Notes under the pieces: generated by a model | The model's input: only the letters and a program-made list of their open reading frames with translations | Databases searched by the model: none | What the model was told of the DNA's origin: nothing | Assembly: GCA_032622095.1 (NCBI GenBank) | Contig: CP136061.1 | Location: 190,098,369-190,162,368, forward strand | Origin: Siphonodentalium dalli | Lineage: Eukaryota; Mollusca; Scaphopoda; Gadilida; Siphonodentaliidae | Reading direction: 5' to 3' | Length of the DNA stretch: 64,000 nucleotides | Made by a program: the position numbers and the translations under genes | Part shown: piece after piece, positions 32,299 to 44,786 of the stretch | Layout of the letters: every line of letters starts with the position of its first letter | Position numbering within the stretch: position 1 is the first letter of the stretch

Positions 32299-35200
32299 AT
32301 GAATTCTACTAGCTTCAGTATATCCAGTTTGTTTGCTGATATGATTGGAGGTTCGGTGGGCAGAAATGTGAGTTTATTTATGAAGTTTTGCGCATGCAGA
32401 GTATGAAGTATTTCGCGAACATCCCTATTAATGTATCTCATATGTATCAATACTTACATACAAAATCATAATGAACTCGGTATAGAACAAAATTTATATA
32501 AACCGTTTATAATGAAATATAACCCGTGTCTATATGTATAGTTCTTTAAAACGTTTTTACATGACCTGACATTGGTGTCGCAATTTAAAAAGGAACACTA
32601 CGGTCGCTTGCTTAATCACAAAAATACAATAACTAGATTACGTAGACATATCTAGGCTCCTGTATATGGATATTATATTTTTCTTGTATGTTTACCCAAT
32701 TAACAACAATCATTGGTGTATATAGAGTTGACATTATACACCACTGGCCTATCGAATCAGTCTATATACTATTAATGGAGACAATGAGCGAAACAATGCC
32801 ATATATGGCCCATAAACGAAGTTCTATTGTATACCGGAGTATAGAAAGAGTTAACAACTTTAGTTGTTACAGTATTCGCTATCTATTATATTTGTTTGGA
32901 ACTTCTGTCTGTCTGTCTGTTTGTGTCTTATAGACTCGAAAACTGCTAAACCGATCCGACTCGAATTTGGTATGTAGGCCTACTCTGATCCCGGGAACAA
33001 TACGGGCGGGCCCAATTTAACATGCAACCGTTTCCTTGACATCGACATGGACCTCGCTCATATACGCATGCTTCTGGACCTCGACCGATCCGACTCAAAT
33101 TTGGTATGTAGCCTTATATCAAAGATGCGAACCATGAATCTCCCTTTAAAATGCGTTCTCGAACTCTATCAAATATCGATTGTCCCGATATTGACTTATG
33201 GAGCAGAAGTTTTGGGTTTTGGGAACAACAATATTATACAGCGATTGGAATTATGGTTCCTTAAATATATACTCAAAGCAAAACGGTCCACGCCAAATTC
33301 TATGATATACGGTGAACTTGGGATATTCCCAGTCACGATGAAAATCTAACATCAGATGTTGAATTATTGGGGTCACTTAGTGAGCGGAAGTAGAAACAAG
33401 ATCGCGTATACTCTATACTGGACACTGTGTAGTAGATACAACCAAAGGGACAGATATGTTAATAACAAATCCAAATGGATCAATTATATTTACTCGTTAT
33501 TAAATGAACTTGGGCTCAGTGGCACATGGGCTACACACGCTCCCAATTCGAAATTGCATACAAACGATTCTATTTTAATTTTTAAATTCCGTACTCGAAA
33601 TCATCGCTTACCAATAGAAACAGGAGACTGGATGAACTTACCCGATGATGAAAAAAACTGCAAATTGTGCGACGAAGACGCACCAGGTAATGAACTACAT
33701 ACACTTCTTAATTGCGATGCCTTGAACGATTTAAGGCGAAACTATATAGCAAAATATTACTACACACACCCGAGTAACTGGAAATTAGCGCAACTATTTA
33801 ACAACCCAAAAGCGAAAGTAATGCGTGGAATCTGCAAACTGATAACTCAAATAAACAAGCTGTACTATAATAAATAATATAAACACAATGAATATATATG
33901 AAATGAACCATAAATGAATACCTCTCCACCCCCCCCTCCCACCGTAAACATACCCCCCCCCCCCAATACAATATCCATTTTCAGATGTGTCAACTCCCAC
34001 CGATTCAAATCAGGTCGAATAGGAGCAACAAACAGTTAATAAAGTAGTGTGTCCATATAATTGTTTAACAATACGTTATTACACGTCTGAAATCGATGAA
34101 CTTATAGCGGCGCGTGCCCGTTTGGCGTATGCGTAAATTTATTGTATATACAATGGTAGTCCAAACCTCACCCCTGGCAGGTGGCATGAACTATATATTC
34201 GCTCTTTTTGTATCACATTCATAATCTTGCCATTTCATATCTATTGTTGTTTTTTTTTGTTATTATTGGGAAGGGCAGCCAGTGTATAAATCATTTTGTA
34301 CTTTTCTTGAAATACCATTGAAAAATGGTGATGAGAAATAAACGCATTTGTATTGGTAAACCAAGAGACACATGCGAAATGTATGGGCAGCCATTCGGTC
34401 GGAAATTACATGAAATAAAAGTTAATGGTGGTTTGTGAAAACAACTACAATCTATTTCAAAACAATAGTCTCCATTTTCAAACCAATGGTCGTTCTTTGA
34501 TTCAATAAGAGACAATTACGTGTTAACAGATATAGATTCACAATCAACGTTGACCGATGCAAAATTAATGTTCTATTTTAATTTAATAGTATTCATTGTT
34601 CAACTAATATCTAATAACAAACAATTAATACAGCTTTGCTCATATTCAGCAAACGTACATTCCGTTTCAATAGCCATATTTTCTCAATCAATAGACATAT
34701 TTCAAACCAATAGACGATTTCTCACGATCAGTGATTATCGTTATCAAACTAATAGACCTTATTGTAAAACTAATAACTCATGGTAAAACTAATAAATAAA
34801 ACCGTAATTAACTTATTGTAAAACTAATAACCTATTGTAAAATTAATAGACCTTATTGTAAAACTAATAACTTATTGTAAAACCTATATCTAAAACCGTC
34901 ATTAACTTATTGTAAAACTAATAACTTATTGTAAAATTAATAGACCTTATTGTAAAACTAATAATCAATAGACATATTTTAAACCAATATACTATTTCCC
35001 ACGATCAATGATTATCGTTATCAAACTAATATATAATAGCGGAATCAACTATTTCAGGTCAAACCAATGAGCTCATTTGAAATTAATGATTAAAACACAA
35101 ACCTATAAGCAATTCCAAAATATATAATAGACTAGAAGGTGACCCGACTTCGTCCGGGCTTTGACCTTGAATTGTCTATTTTGAAGGCCAAGGTCAAGTA

Positions 35201-36800
35201 GGGTCACGATTTGACCCGTCCAAAACACTGCCCGAACAAAAGTACCCGACAAAAGTATCCGTCGAAATCCATCCGGTTTTACCGATTTGACCTTGAATTG
35301 ATCATTTTGAAGGTCAAGGTCAGGTCGGGGTCACGATTTTACCCGTCCAAAACACCCAGTGGACAAAAGTAACCATATGTATAAAATTTCGTCGAAATAC
35401 CATCAAAATTGGCGATTTGACCTTGAATTGACCCGATTTCAAGGTCAAGGTCACGTCGCACGGGCAAATTAATATGCTTATGAGACTCCCCATACGAAAG
35501 TACCCCCACATACCAAGTTTCATCGCGTATGCGTAAATTTATTGTATATACAATGGTAGTCCAAACCTCACCCCTGGCAGGTGGCATGAACTATATATTC
35601 GCTCTTTTTGTATCACATTCATAATCTTGCCATTTCATATCTATTGTTTTTTTTGTTGTTATTATTGGGAAGGGCAGCCAGTGTATAAATCATTTTGTAC
35701 TTTTCTTGAAATACCATTGAAAAATGGTGATGAGAAATAAACGCATTTGTATTGGCTTACGTTGATCCCGGGAACAATATGCATGGGCGGGTCCAATTTC
35801 ACGTGCGACCTTGACCTCACTCTTATACGCTCATATATTTAGGCATGTTTCTGGACAAATATATATAAAAAATATTGTTAATGGCTAATTCGGACAGAAA
35901 CTGCAAACAGTTTAAGAATCTTTAACTTTTTTATTGCAGAAATGCTTGTTGCTTGACGATTACACTGACGTGAATTCGATCTCCTTGGGCAACGTTAGCT
36001 TGCCACTCGACAGCAGTCTTGGTAAGTTACAATCTGGACTTTCTTTAATAACCCACAAGTCAGTAATTGCACAGGCCGTCATTAAATGCATGCTATGAAT
36101 ATTGGCGGTTGAATTTTTAACGAAATGGAAAGCTTCCGACAGGAATACTAAGAAATGTTTGGAACATTAGATGTTTTTATGTTGAATGCTCACCACAATT
36201 AATTCTTTGGGAATGAGTAATGTCTGGACCAATCAGAGTGTGATAAGCCCTAATCGATTTACTTCGTCCATTTATCGCAAATTACGCGACGTATTTATAC
36301 AGAAGTGGTGGGAATCTATCTCGAAATATATATATATAAAATATTGTTAATGGCTAATTCGGACAGAAATCAAGCAAGTTTGCATTTTATAGAATTATTA
36401 AGACACATTTCCAAAGAGAACATTACCTATCTCTGGACAACAACAGATTTGTACACAGCATTATGATGTTCCGAACAAGAAATAACAAACTACCCGTTGA
36501 ACAGGGCTCATGGTACAATGTTGACTACTCGGAACGGCAATGTACCCTCTGTAATTTAGAACTGGGCGATGAATACCACATTATACTTAAGTGCTCGCAA
36601 ATTCACGAGTTGAGACTGAGATATATTTGCCCTTATTATTTTCGAAGACCAAACTCACATAAGTTACTGCAATTATTTAACTCCCGAAATGGAAAAACCG
36701 CAAGGAACCTGTCGATTTTTGTCGAAAAGGTCTTAGTCCTCTTGAGGCTAAGTAGCATCCATAACACAAACCCCACTAACTGGACCACATTGATCAAATC

Positions 36801-36834
<34 letters not shown>

Positions 36835-38723
36835 TAAAAGCAACAAGCATAAACATTGCCATATTTTCGTATATTGTGCTCTATATATTATAACGCATGT
36901 GCATGCATATATATATATATAGTATGTATCTGATTATGTAATTCAAAACATCTGTAATATCATTATATGATGACCAGAATAAATAAATTGATTGATTGAT
37001 TGATTGGGAAACAATACTGATGTTGAAATTTCGAACTCTGTGACTGTTTAAGATGTATTTGTTGTTGTAAGCTGTTGATCAGTTTGAGGTGCTTATTAAT
37101 TCCAATCTTATTGGGCTCTGCATGGACTGACGTATAATAGACGAAGGATTATGTTGATACAATATAACATGAATTTCGGAAGTTTGCTAAATTTACCCTT
37201 ATATATATACATATATTGTTGATGGTTAACAACTTAACATACAACCTATTGGGTGAAACATTAATAAAAATAACTTGCTGCTTTTTGTGTATGAAACGTT
37301 CGACATTCCATTGACTGCTCCTTATTTTATTATGTGATATATTATTTCTTACAGCCGCCGAACTTATCAGTGGTGACTTTGCGCGATCCGCCGAACTTGA
37401 TGCTAGCTACGTATCTGTTACTGGAAGCTCCCCTGGCACAACCAACCTACCACACATCAAACATTCACTAGACAGTCACAACAACAACTCACCGACATTC
37501 GATCCTAGCACTGACATCGTAACGTTTACCAACCAGCAAACCGGCAGCCCCAGTCAAAATGACATACCAACGCCTGTCTCCCCGTCAGCAACACACAAGA
37601 AGAAAACCAACAACAAGCAGAAGAGATTCCGAACCAACTACTCTCCCGAACAACTAGACAAACTATGTGATGCTTTTACGAGCAACTCCTACCCAGATTC
37701 CGAAATGCTAGCGAAATTAAGCGGCGAACTTGAAATTCCTGAAAAAAATATAAAGGTAAGATGCGGTTTAAAATACCGGGTGGCAAACTAAATATACATG
37801 TATACATACTAAGGCGAAACTCATGATTGTAAAATAAAGTTAGTGTATATATCTTACAAGAAATAGATACCGCGGTATGAAATAATAGATATATGAATCG
37901 AGGACACCAGTTCGGAAAAAAACTTCCATAGCTCAATTAATATTGATTAAATTTTTCTCATATAATAATACTAGATCGGTGTTACTATGTACAATAAAGG
38001 AACCAAAGCCAAAGCCCGTGTGAGAACTAGCTATATTACTAATAAGAATACGAAATATAGGGTGTACAGATCCCCACGCGTGTGATGGAAAATTATTTTT
38101 TTTTTTAATATTTCCGTATATGGTCGCTACTCTCATTAATTATATTGATGTATTTCATTTCATATATTTTGAAATTGGCTTTCTTTTTTTTCCAGATATG
38201 GTTCCAGAACAAAAGAGCGAGAAAAAGAACCAGGCAGGTCACGGACGTAGATCCGACGCCGTCGACACAAGCAATGGTACTACCACTCGCCATGCCGCAT
38301 ATGATGCCACCGTTCCACCAGTACGTACCGACTTACCAGCAGATTTCACCACCGCCTACCACTTCACCACACTGGTACTCGAGTGGAGCTTCTCCAGCAT
38401 TGAAATCAAGTTCGTCGTCAGAAACCACAGAAGAACAGCCGATAATACATCCGAAAACCAACGATCAGACCACATCACACCAGGATGAGCCATCGAAGTT
38501 CGACCGTCAGCCCGGTGTGCCAATCCAATTCCATCAAACGCAGACGTCAGAACACAATCCATACAAGGAATCCCCTCCGGCGAACCTATATCCGGTGTCC
38601 TACAACCATTACGTGCCAGCAAACATTTCACCGCCCAACAGTCGACCAGGGCTCACACACAGCTATAACCATGTTGGATACCAACAACCCTCTACCACCG
38701 CCTCGACGTCATCGCAACAGTAA
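32299..38723 (+). CDS. PRD-like homeobox protein, plus-strand gene copy 1 (359 aa, early stop)
   Basis: Four coding exons: 32299-32367, 35940-36021, 37355-37755 and 38196-38723. All introns are GT-AG and all phases agree. The N-terminus MNSTSFSISSLFADMI holds an eh1-like F-S-I-S-S-L-F motif, which in other homeobox proteins binds Groucho/TLE co-repressors. A Ser/Thr-rich linker follows. The homeodomain (about residues 123-182) has R5, L16, F20, W48, F49, Q50, N51, R53 and ends IWFQNKRARKRTRQ. Its intron falls between residues 46 and 47, the PRD-class position. The tail is rich in Pro, Ser, Gln and Tyr. TAA at 38721 replaces CAA in copy 2 and removes the last 19 residues. A signal AATAAA lies at 38913-38918. 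It is a nuclear DNA-binding regulator; the exact family (Hesx/Gsc-like or lineage-specific) is not resolved. Confidence 0.85.
33112..33877 (+). pseudogene. LINE-E 3' fragment in intron 1, internally deleted
   Basis: It matches 43900-44750 of LINE-E (LISKMRTMNLPLKCVLELYQ ...). TAA at about 33347 breaks the frame where LINE-E has AAA. About 140 bp are missing at 33547 (LINE-E 44335-44477), and the finger CKLCDEDAPGNELHTLLNC follows. The frame ends at 33877 in KLYYNK. It sits in the same orientation as the host gene, inside an RTE-like repeat (32910-33111 and 35757-35860). Confidence 0.8.
34007..35524. repeat. LINE-E 3' flank block, copy 1
   Basis: About 1.5 kb that also follows the LINE-E copies at 44815-46370 and 55310-56870. 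It includes a minisatellite of TTATTGTAAAACTAATAAC-like units at about 34735-34960. It then has TTGACCTTGAATTGACC / AAGGTCAAGGTCA repeats from about 35125. The 34126-34362 piece is repeated at 35525-35755. Small frames in it are not called. Confidence 0.7.
36373..37010 (+). pseudogene. LINE C-terminal fragment in intron 2 of the homeobox gene
   Basis: The frame SKFAFYRIIKTHFQREHYLSL ... is similar to the end of LINE-D ORF2 and includes the finger CTLCNLELGDEYHIILKC. It runs to 36837 through an ATT microsatellite read as poly-Ile. The 3' end is the ATTGATTGATTG tail at about 36988-37007. The truncated start follows a 35-bp sequence (ATTGTTAATGGCTAATTCGG...) that is also found just upstream of exon 2 at about 35869-35901. 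Confidence 0.75.
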
Positions 38724-39580
38724 TTGGTTAACCAGTTTAATCTGCCGTACATCCATATGCATGGGTGTCCGTCTTACTGAGAGTTGTTCTATTTTTGTCA
38801 AAAGTTCTTCGACACGAAATATATGTCGCTGGAATTAAGTACATTTTTTCAAGGACTGCAAAAGAGTATATGTTTTTGTTATGTACATATTTGTTAAGTT
38901 TATATGTCTGCTAATAAATATTTACCATGTTCAATTTATAAAGAATAGTGTGTTTAAAACATTCCCTATTAGTTTAAACATATTTTATTAGCAAACGTAG
39001 CTAACTGGATTGGGGCACAAGTTATTGCTAACTTATTGACGCCCCTTTCCAACAAACAATTGACAATTAACCAAAAGAGTTATGCTTCCTGCCTGCAATA
39101 CATATAATACAAAGGTATACAAACAACACTTGTATGATTAAAATACAAGAACAAGTATAAAACTGCACATGACCTCATTTGAAAGGGAGAGAGAGAGAGA
39201 GAGAGAGAGAGGGGGGAGTGAGAGAGAGAGTGAGAGAGAGAGTGAGAGAGAGAGATATATATATATACATGTATATCTAACATGTACAGTATATACCGCA
39301 TACTTTAGTAGACTACGTTATTTAATACATCAAACATTGTATCAGATTTAAAAAGTAATTCTTTGTAAAATAATTCATGGACGATCCGATTCGAAGCTGG
39401 TTTACAACGATTTCATATGATAACAAAGCAATGGTAATTTCGGGCTAACATTTACTCGTCAACGTGGCCGCCGGACATTTTTTTCGAGCTCTCGACGACT
39501 AAAATTTAAAATCTAATTACATCCTTAAAATATATGCTAATATTTCTCAAACACTGGTTTGTACGTGGACATCACTATCT
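38724..39580. other. 3' UTR and spacer, with GA microsatellite
   Basis: It contains the plus homeobox gene's poly(A) signal (38913-38918), then AT-rich spacer. A purine run of GA repeats sits at about 39184-39257, followed by an AT repeat. LINE-E begins somewhere before 39581. No other gene is seen. Confidence 0.6.
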
Positions 39581-41343
39581 ATGGAGCATAATACTGCGAA
39601 GATTGTGAATATGGATAGCGAAAATGACAGAGAAAAACGCAAAGCAAGTTTGGAGTTGACACCGCCACCATCTAAGGAGCAAATTTTGGACAATTCGCCA
39701 GCTGCAGATATTGGTGAGACCGTTAACATTTTATCTAGTTCCCGAATGATCCTGAACTCCCAGACGATGATACATGGAGAAACCCCAGTGGCTACTCGTT
39801 TCTTCCAAGACAGATTTGTTGTCAATAGCCCATCAATTAGTACTACCGCGAACACGAACAGTAACTCCATTCCAGTCACAACATCAACATATGTCCAGCC
39901 TATTTTCGAACAATACGAAACATCTAGTGTTGAAACTGTGAACAGAAGCAATAGGATATTTGAAATGTTATCTCACATGAATAAAAAACTGGACACTCTC
40001 GATAGTGTAAACTTTGAGGTCAAAAATGCAATGTCAGTTCGCGGCTGCACTCAGTAGAAAACCACGTAGGATCAATCGGCGCAGAACTCAATAATATCCG
40101 ATGTGCGGTTGATCGAAATGCACAGGGAGTACAAAGCGGTGTTATGAAACAAAATGACATTGGACAGATGGTAAATTTTATGTCAAAACGTATACATTCT
40201 CTGATCGATGAGGTTCAAACACTAAATGTGAATCAAATGAAAACAAATGAGCGCATAATAGACCTGGAAACACGTAGTATGAAATACAATTTAATCTTCA
40301 GTGGCATAGCCGAAACTGAAAACACTGATAACAAAACCACTGAGGATGTTCTGCGTGAATTTTTGGAGGATACTTTGGACATAACAAATATAGAATTTGG
40401 AAACGTTCACAGACTAGGCAGTGCACATAACTCACGCGGTAGAAGTAGGCAGCTGATCGCTCGATTTATGAAACATAAGCAAAAAGAACTTGTTAAAAAA
40501 GCGATCAGGGACTATCCAAGACCAAATGACTATCGCGTGTATGAACAATTCCCGAAGGAAATTCAGGAGTACAGAAAACAGGTCCTGCTACCCCTGGCTA
40601 AAAGCGCACGCCAAAGTGGTGATTTGGCACGTGTCTCCGGTGACAAAATTATAGTGAACAATCATCTTGTTTATCCAGATGAACCACCGTTATATCGCTG
40701 GTACCCTGAAAGGCAAATAGATGCTGTCCCCAAATTACCAGTGAATATGTTCAGAGCAGCGCCTCCATCTTCCACTGCGGCTGTGCCGTCTTCGGTACCG
40801 TTTGTCCCAATGGTGGGGGCTACTGGCGGACCACCAATGTATTCAGCTAGTGTACCCATCAGGGGGGCGGGCGGGATCGTGGATGGTGGTTTCCGGTGCC
40901 GGGGAATGGGGGGTGCACAAAGGCCACCTATGTTTACAAATGTGAATGCATCGTACTCTAACCCGGGTGCTTGGGTGGGATACGCTCCAAACAATGCCAT
41001 GGAAACCCAAATGATGGGTGGGGTGTCACCACTTGTGCCTGCCTCGATAGATGTAGGTTCGGAGGCCCCGGTGGTGCCTACCCCATCTATCGTTTCGGGT
41101 GATGGTATGCATAACTATGGAACGCGGTGTGCAACGCCACTACCTGTATCATCTTGTCCCAGTGTACCATGTGCGGGCGGTGCGTGTTCCACTGGGCCTA
41201 TGGGTTATTCTATTAGTAGTCAGATGGTTACTGTTACTGCACAGAGTGGATTAGAAACCCTAAATGGTATACCGTGTATGACAGGGGCATCTGTTTTTGC
41301 AGATGAAAATGTCGAACCAGTTAATTCAGTCACCACCTGCTAG
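39581..41343 (+). pseudogene. LINE-E ORF1 protein, one frameshift
   Basis: The first frame, 39581-40057 (MEHNTAKIVNMDSENDREKR ...), contains a low-complexity Ser/Thr/Asn N-terminus. Near 40045 it shifts to a second frame that continues as a long heptad-like stretch (LHSVENHVGSIGAELNNIR, then MVNFMSKRIHSLIDEVQTLN), a coiled coil for trimer formation. An RRM-like part (NLIFSGIAE ... VHRLGS ... LIARFM) and the C-terminal domain (YRKQVLLPLAKSARQSG) follow. The C-terminal third is rich in Gly, Pro, Val and Ser. The frameshift is identical in copy 2. Confidence 0.75.
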
Positions 41344-41373
41344 GGGTGTGGGGACGAGAGGCCTTCCTCAAAT

Positions 41374-44300
41374 ATGAAAATCTGTTCACTAAATGTCGGT
41401 GGTATTTTGAGTCGTCTTGACGACCAGGAAATTCGTAAACGTTATGTCCAATAACGATATTATTTGTCTTCAAGAAACCAAAACCGACGATCTAGACACA
41501 ATTGATATTACAGGTTTCAAAGTCCTAATATTTCAAAATAGACAAACTGTGTCAAGATATAGGTCTGGGGGTCTATGTGTGCTCGTGCGAGAAAATATGA
41601 CAAATTATGTTGAAGTATTGAAGCTCCGAAATGATTTTATTATCTGGTTTAAAATTAAAACCCCATGTGGCCTAACCTTTGTCGGAAATGTATACATACC
41701 ACCAGAGGGATCAAAATACGCGTCAAAAAACTGCTTCGGTGAAATTATGGGCTCTATTGCAATAATAAAGGGACATGGTTGTAACATCTTACTTCTCGGG
41801 GATTTCAACGCACGAACTGCCAAGCTTCGTGACTTCTCTCCGGGAGACATAAATGATGACACTGTTTTGGATGTTTCAGATATACCACCGCGTGCATCTC
41901 TAGATAGACGAACGAACAATTTTGGCTATAAATTAATTGATCTATGTAGACAAGCCGAGATTTTGATTGCTAATGGCAGATTAGGCTTCGACAAAGGGAT
42001 TGGTCGTCTGACATGCAAGAATGCTAGCATAGTTGATTATCTGCTATTTAATTACACAATGATGACACATATTGTAAATTTTCAAGTGAGATACCAAAAT
42101 ATGCTAACCAGTGATGTCCACTGTGCTCTGTATTTTGAACTCTTAATGGGAGATGGGGCAAAAAACTATCATCATATAAATCTAGAGAACAATATAAATG
42201 TTCCCAACGTATCTCATAGCATGTCTACAAATCGTGTATTTCCCATCAATAGCTGGAGCAGTGACAAGGAAATACACTTTGTACAAAACATAGATGAATC
42301 GCGCGTAACTCAGTTTGCCGAACACCTTGAGACACTGAAAGTCAAGGCTACTATAACTGAGAACGATATAACAGATGCCAATTGCAACCTGAAACAAATT
42401 TATCGAAATGCCGCAATTTCCGCGTTGGGAAACAAGGAAACAAATCAAACCGAAGAACAAATCGAATACGAAACCGTGGTTCTCGAAAGATTGTAATAAT
42501 ATCAGAAAACAATATCGCAACACACTGAAACGTTATCAGCGTAGCCGCACAGAAGCGAACAGAATAGATCTGACCAACATACGAAATGCATATAAAAATA
42601 AAATAAAAAGGTGCAGAGCAAACTATAATATGACATTGCAGGACAATATTTTAAATTTGAAACGCACGAACGCTCGCGACTACTGGAAATTAGTTGGAAA
42701 GAAGCGCACAAATACTCAACCTGTGGAATCGCCCACAATTAACCAATTTTATGATCATTTTGCAGAAACAAATTCAACAAACGTAGATCACATTTATGAT
42801 GAATATCTCCCGTGCACATGGTATATGTCTCATCTGGACCGTGACATTGAACCCCAAGAGATCGATAACGCGCTACGCAGCTTGAAATTCGGTAAGGCCA
42901 GTGGAATAGATGAAATTAAAAATGAATACATTAAAATGGCTTCTGGAAAACTAAGGACTCATCTTCAGACATATTTTAACCTGATTCTAAAAAGCGGTAT
43001 TGTACCAGACGACTGGGGAATTGGTATTATTCAGCCGATATTTAAATCAAATGATCCGAAAAAGCCAAATAACTATCGACCAATCACTCTAGTAAGTTGT
43101 ATATCAAAGGTGTTCACATCTATTTTGAGCGAACGTATCCAAAGCTTCCCAGAAACCAACAAACTATTAGAAGAAAATCAAGCTGGATTTAGAAAAAATT
43201 ATTCGACACTGGATCATATATTCTCATTAAATAGTCTTATTGACCTTGTTAAAGCCCGCAAGCGTAGCTTATATTGTGCTTTCATCGATTTATCGAAGGC
43301 TTTCGATCGGGTCTGGCGGGTAGGACTGTGGAGAAAACTCTTTCATATTGGAATAGAAGGTAGGATTCTAAACGTGATAATAAATATGTATAAGAACATA
43401 AAGTCTTGTGTTGCACATAATGGTGTTATATCAGCATTATTTCCATGCGAAACGGGCGTCCGACAGGGTGGAAATCTTTCCCCTCTCCTTTTTTCCATAT
43501 ACACAAACGACTTAGAAATGTATTTACGCAAAAACGAAAATTGCGGTATAGTTCTAACAGACGTGCCTTGTGGTTCGAGCCTTCATTACTTGAAATTGTT
43601 CTGCCTCCTGTATGCTGACGATACCGTTCTTTTATCGTATTCTGCGGAAGGGCTACAATGCATGTTAAATGATTATGCCGAATATTGCCGTATCTGGAAA
43701 TTGGAAATAAATAATGCAAAAAGTAATGTAGTTATATTTGGAAACAAAAGGAAAAAAGATGGGCATTTTATGCTGAATAGTGAGCAGATTGAAGTAACGA
43801 AAACGTATAAGTACCATGGAACGACATTTAGTAGTAACGGCTCTTTCGTCGAAGAAAAAAAAATACGATGTCAACAAGCAAAGCGCGCAATGTTCAGCCT
43901 TATATCAAAGATGCGAACCATGAATCTCCCTTTAAAATGCGTTCTCGAACTCTATCAAATATCGATTGTCCCGATATTGACTTATGGAGCAGAAGTTTGG
44001 GGTTTTGGGAACAACAATATTATACAGCGATTGGAATTATGGTTCCTTAAATATATACTCAAAGCAAAACGGTCCACGCCAAATGCTATGATATACGGTG
44101 AACTTGGGATATTCCCAGTCACGTTGAAAATCAAACATCAGATGTTGAATTATTGGGATCAATTAGTGAGAGGAAGTAGAAACAAGATCGCGTATACTCT
44201 ATACTGGACACTGTGTAGTAGATACAACCAAAGGGACAGATATGTTAATAACAAATCCAAATGGATCAATTATATTTACTCTTTATTAAATGAACTTGGG

Positions 44301-44786
44301 CTCAGTGGCACATGGGCTACACACGCTCCCAATCCCCTGAAACTATTCCGCGAGGCTACAAAACAGCAACTTCAAGATCTTTATATTCAAAGTTGGTGGC
44401 AAACATTGTATTCTTCTGACAAGTATATTACGTATCGATGTATCAAAACAATCTACCGAGAAGAGGTATATTTTTCGAAATTGCATACAAACGATTCTAT
44501 TTTAATTTTTAAATTCCGTACTCGAAATCATCGCTTACCAATAGAAACAGGAGACTGGATGAACTTACCCGATGATGAAACAAACTGCAAATTGTGCGAC
44601 AAAGACGCGCCAGGTAATGAACTACATACACTTCTTGAATGCGATGCCTTGAACGATTTAAGGCGAAACTATATAGCAAAATATTACTACACACACCCGA
44701 GTAACTGGAAATTAGCGCAACTATTTAACAACCCAAAAGCGAAGGTAATGCGTAAATGTATACCTCTCCACCCCCTCCCACCGTAA
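41374..44786 (+). pseudogene. LINE-E ORF2, endonuclease and reverse transcriptase, copy 1
   Basis: ATG at 41374 opens MKICSLNVGGILSRLDDQEI. The frame is lost near 41440 and continues from 41417 frame with ICLQETKTDD, GGLCVLV, NVYIPPEGS, LLLGDFNART, SIVDYLLF and TSDVHCAL. A 5-bp loss near 42428, relative to copy 2, moves the rest into the frame 42408-44786. That frame has KPWFSKDCNN, the RT motifs QAGFRKNYSTLDH, FIDLSKAFDRVW, GVRQGGNLSPLLF and YADDTVLL (near codon 402), and the finger CKLCDKDAPGNELHTLLEC. The end (KVMRKCIPLH) differs from the 33.8-kb copy. Inactive as it stands. Confidence 0.85.

Larger units (their letters stand above)
30068..42680. repeat. Segmental duplication, copy 1 (partner 51395-64000)
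   Basis: The block holding exon 1 of the minus gene, the promoter region, the complete plus gene and LINE-E recurs about 21.3 kb to the right in the same order and orientation. Differences are rare single bases and short indels. The offset is 21327 at minus exon 1, 21326 at plus exon 1, 21339 at the last exon and 21323 at LINE-E. Confidence 0.9.

Noticed and set aside
34520-34786. An identical 88-aa frame at 34520, 45365 and 55854
   Set aside because: The identity comes from duplicated repeat DNA. The frame runs into the TTATTGTAAAACTAATAAC minisatellite and has no motif, and no differences accumulate in a coding pattern.
38120-38488. Frame overlapping the last homeobox exon (MVATLINYIDVFHF...)
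   Set aside because: It is an alternative frame of the real exon and of intron sequence. The frame with IWFQNKRARKRTRQ is the coding one.
39169-39351. ORF of alternating Arg/Glu residues
   Set aside because: It is the GA microsatellite read as protein.
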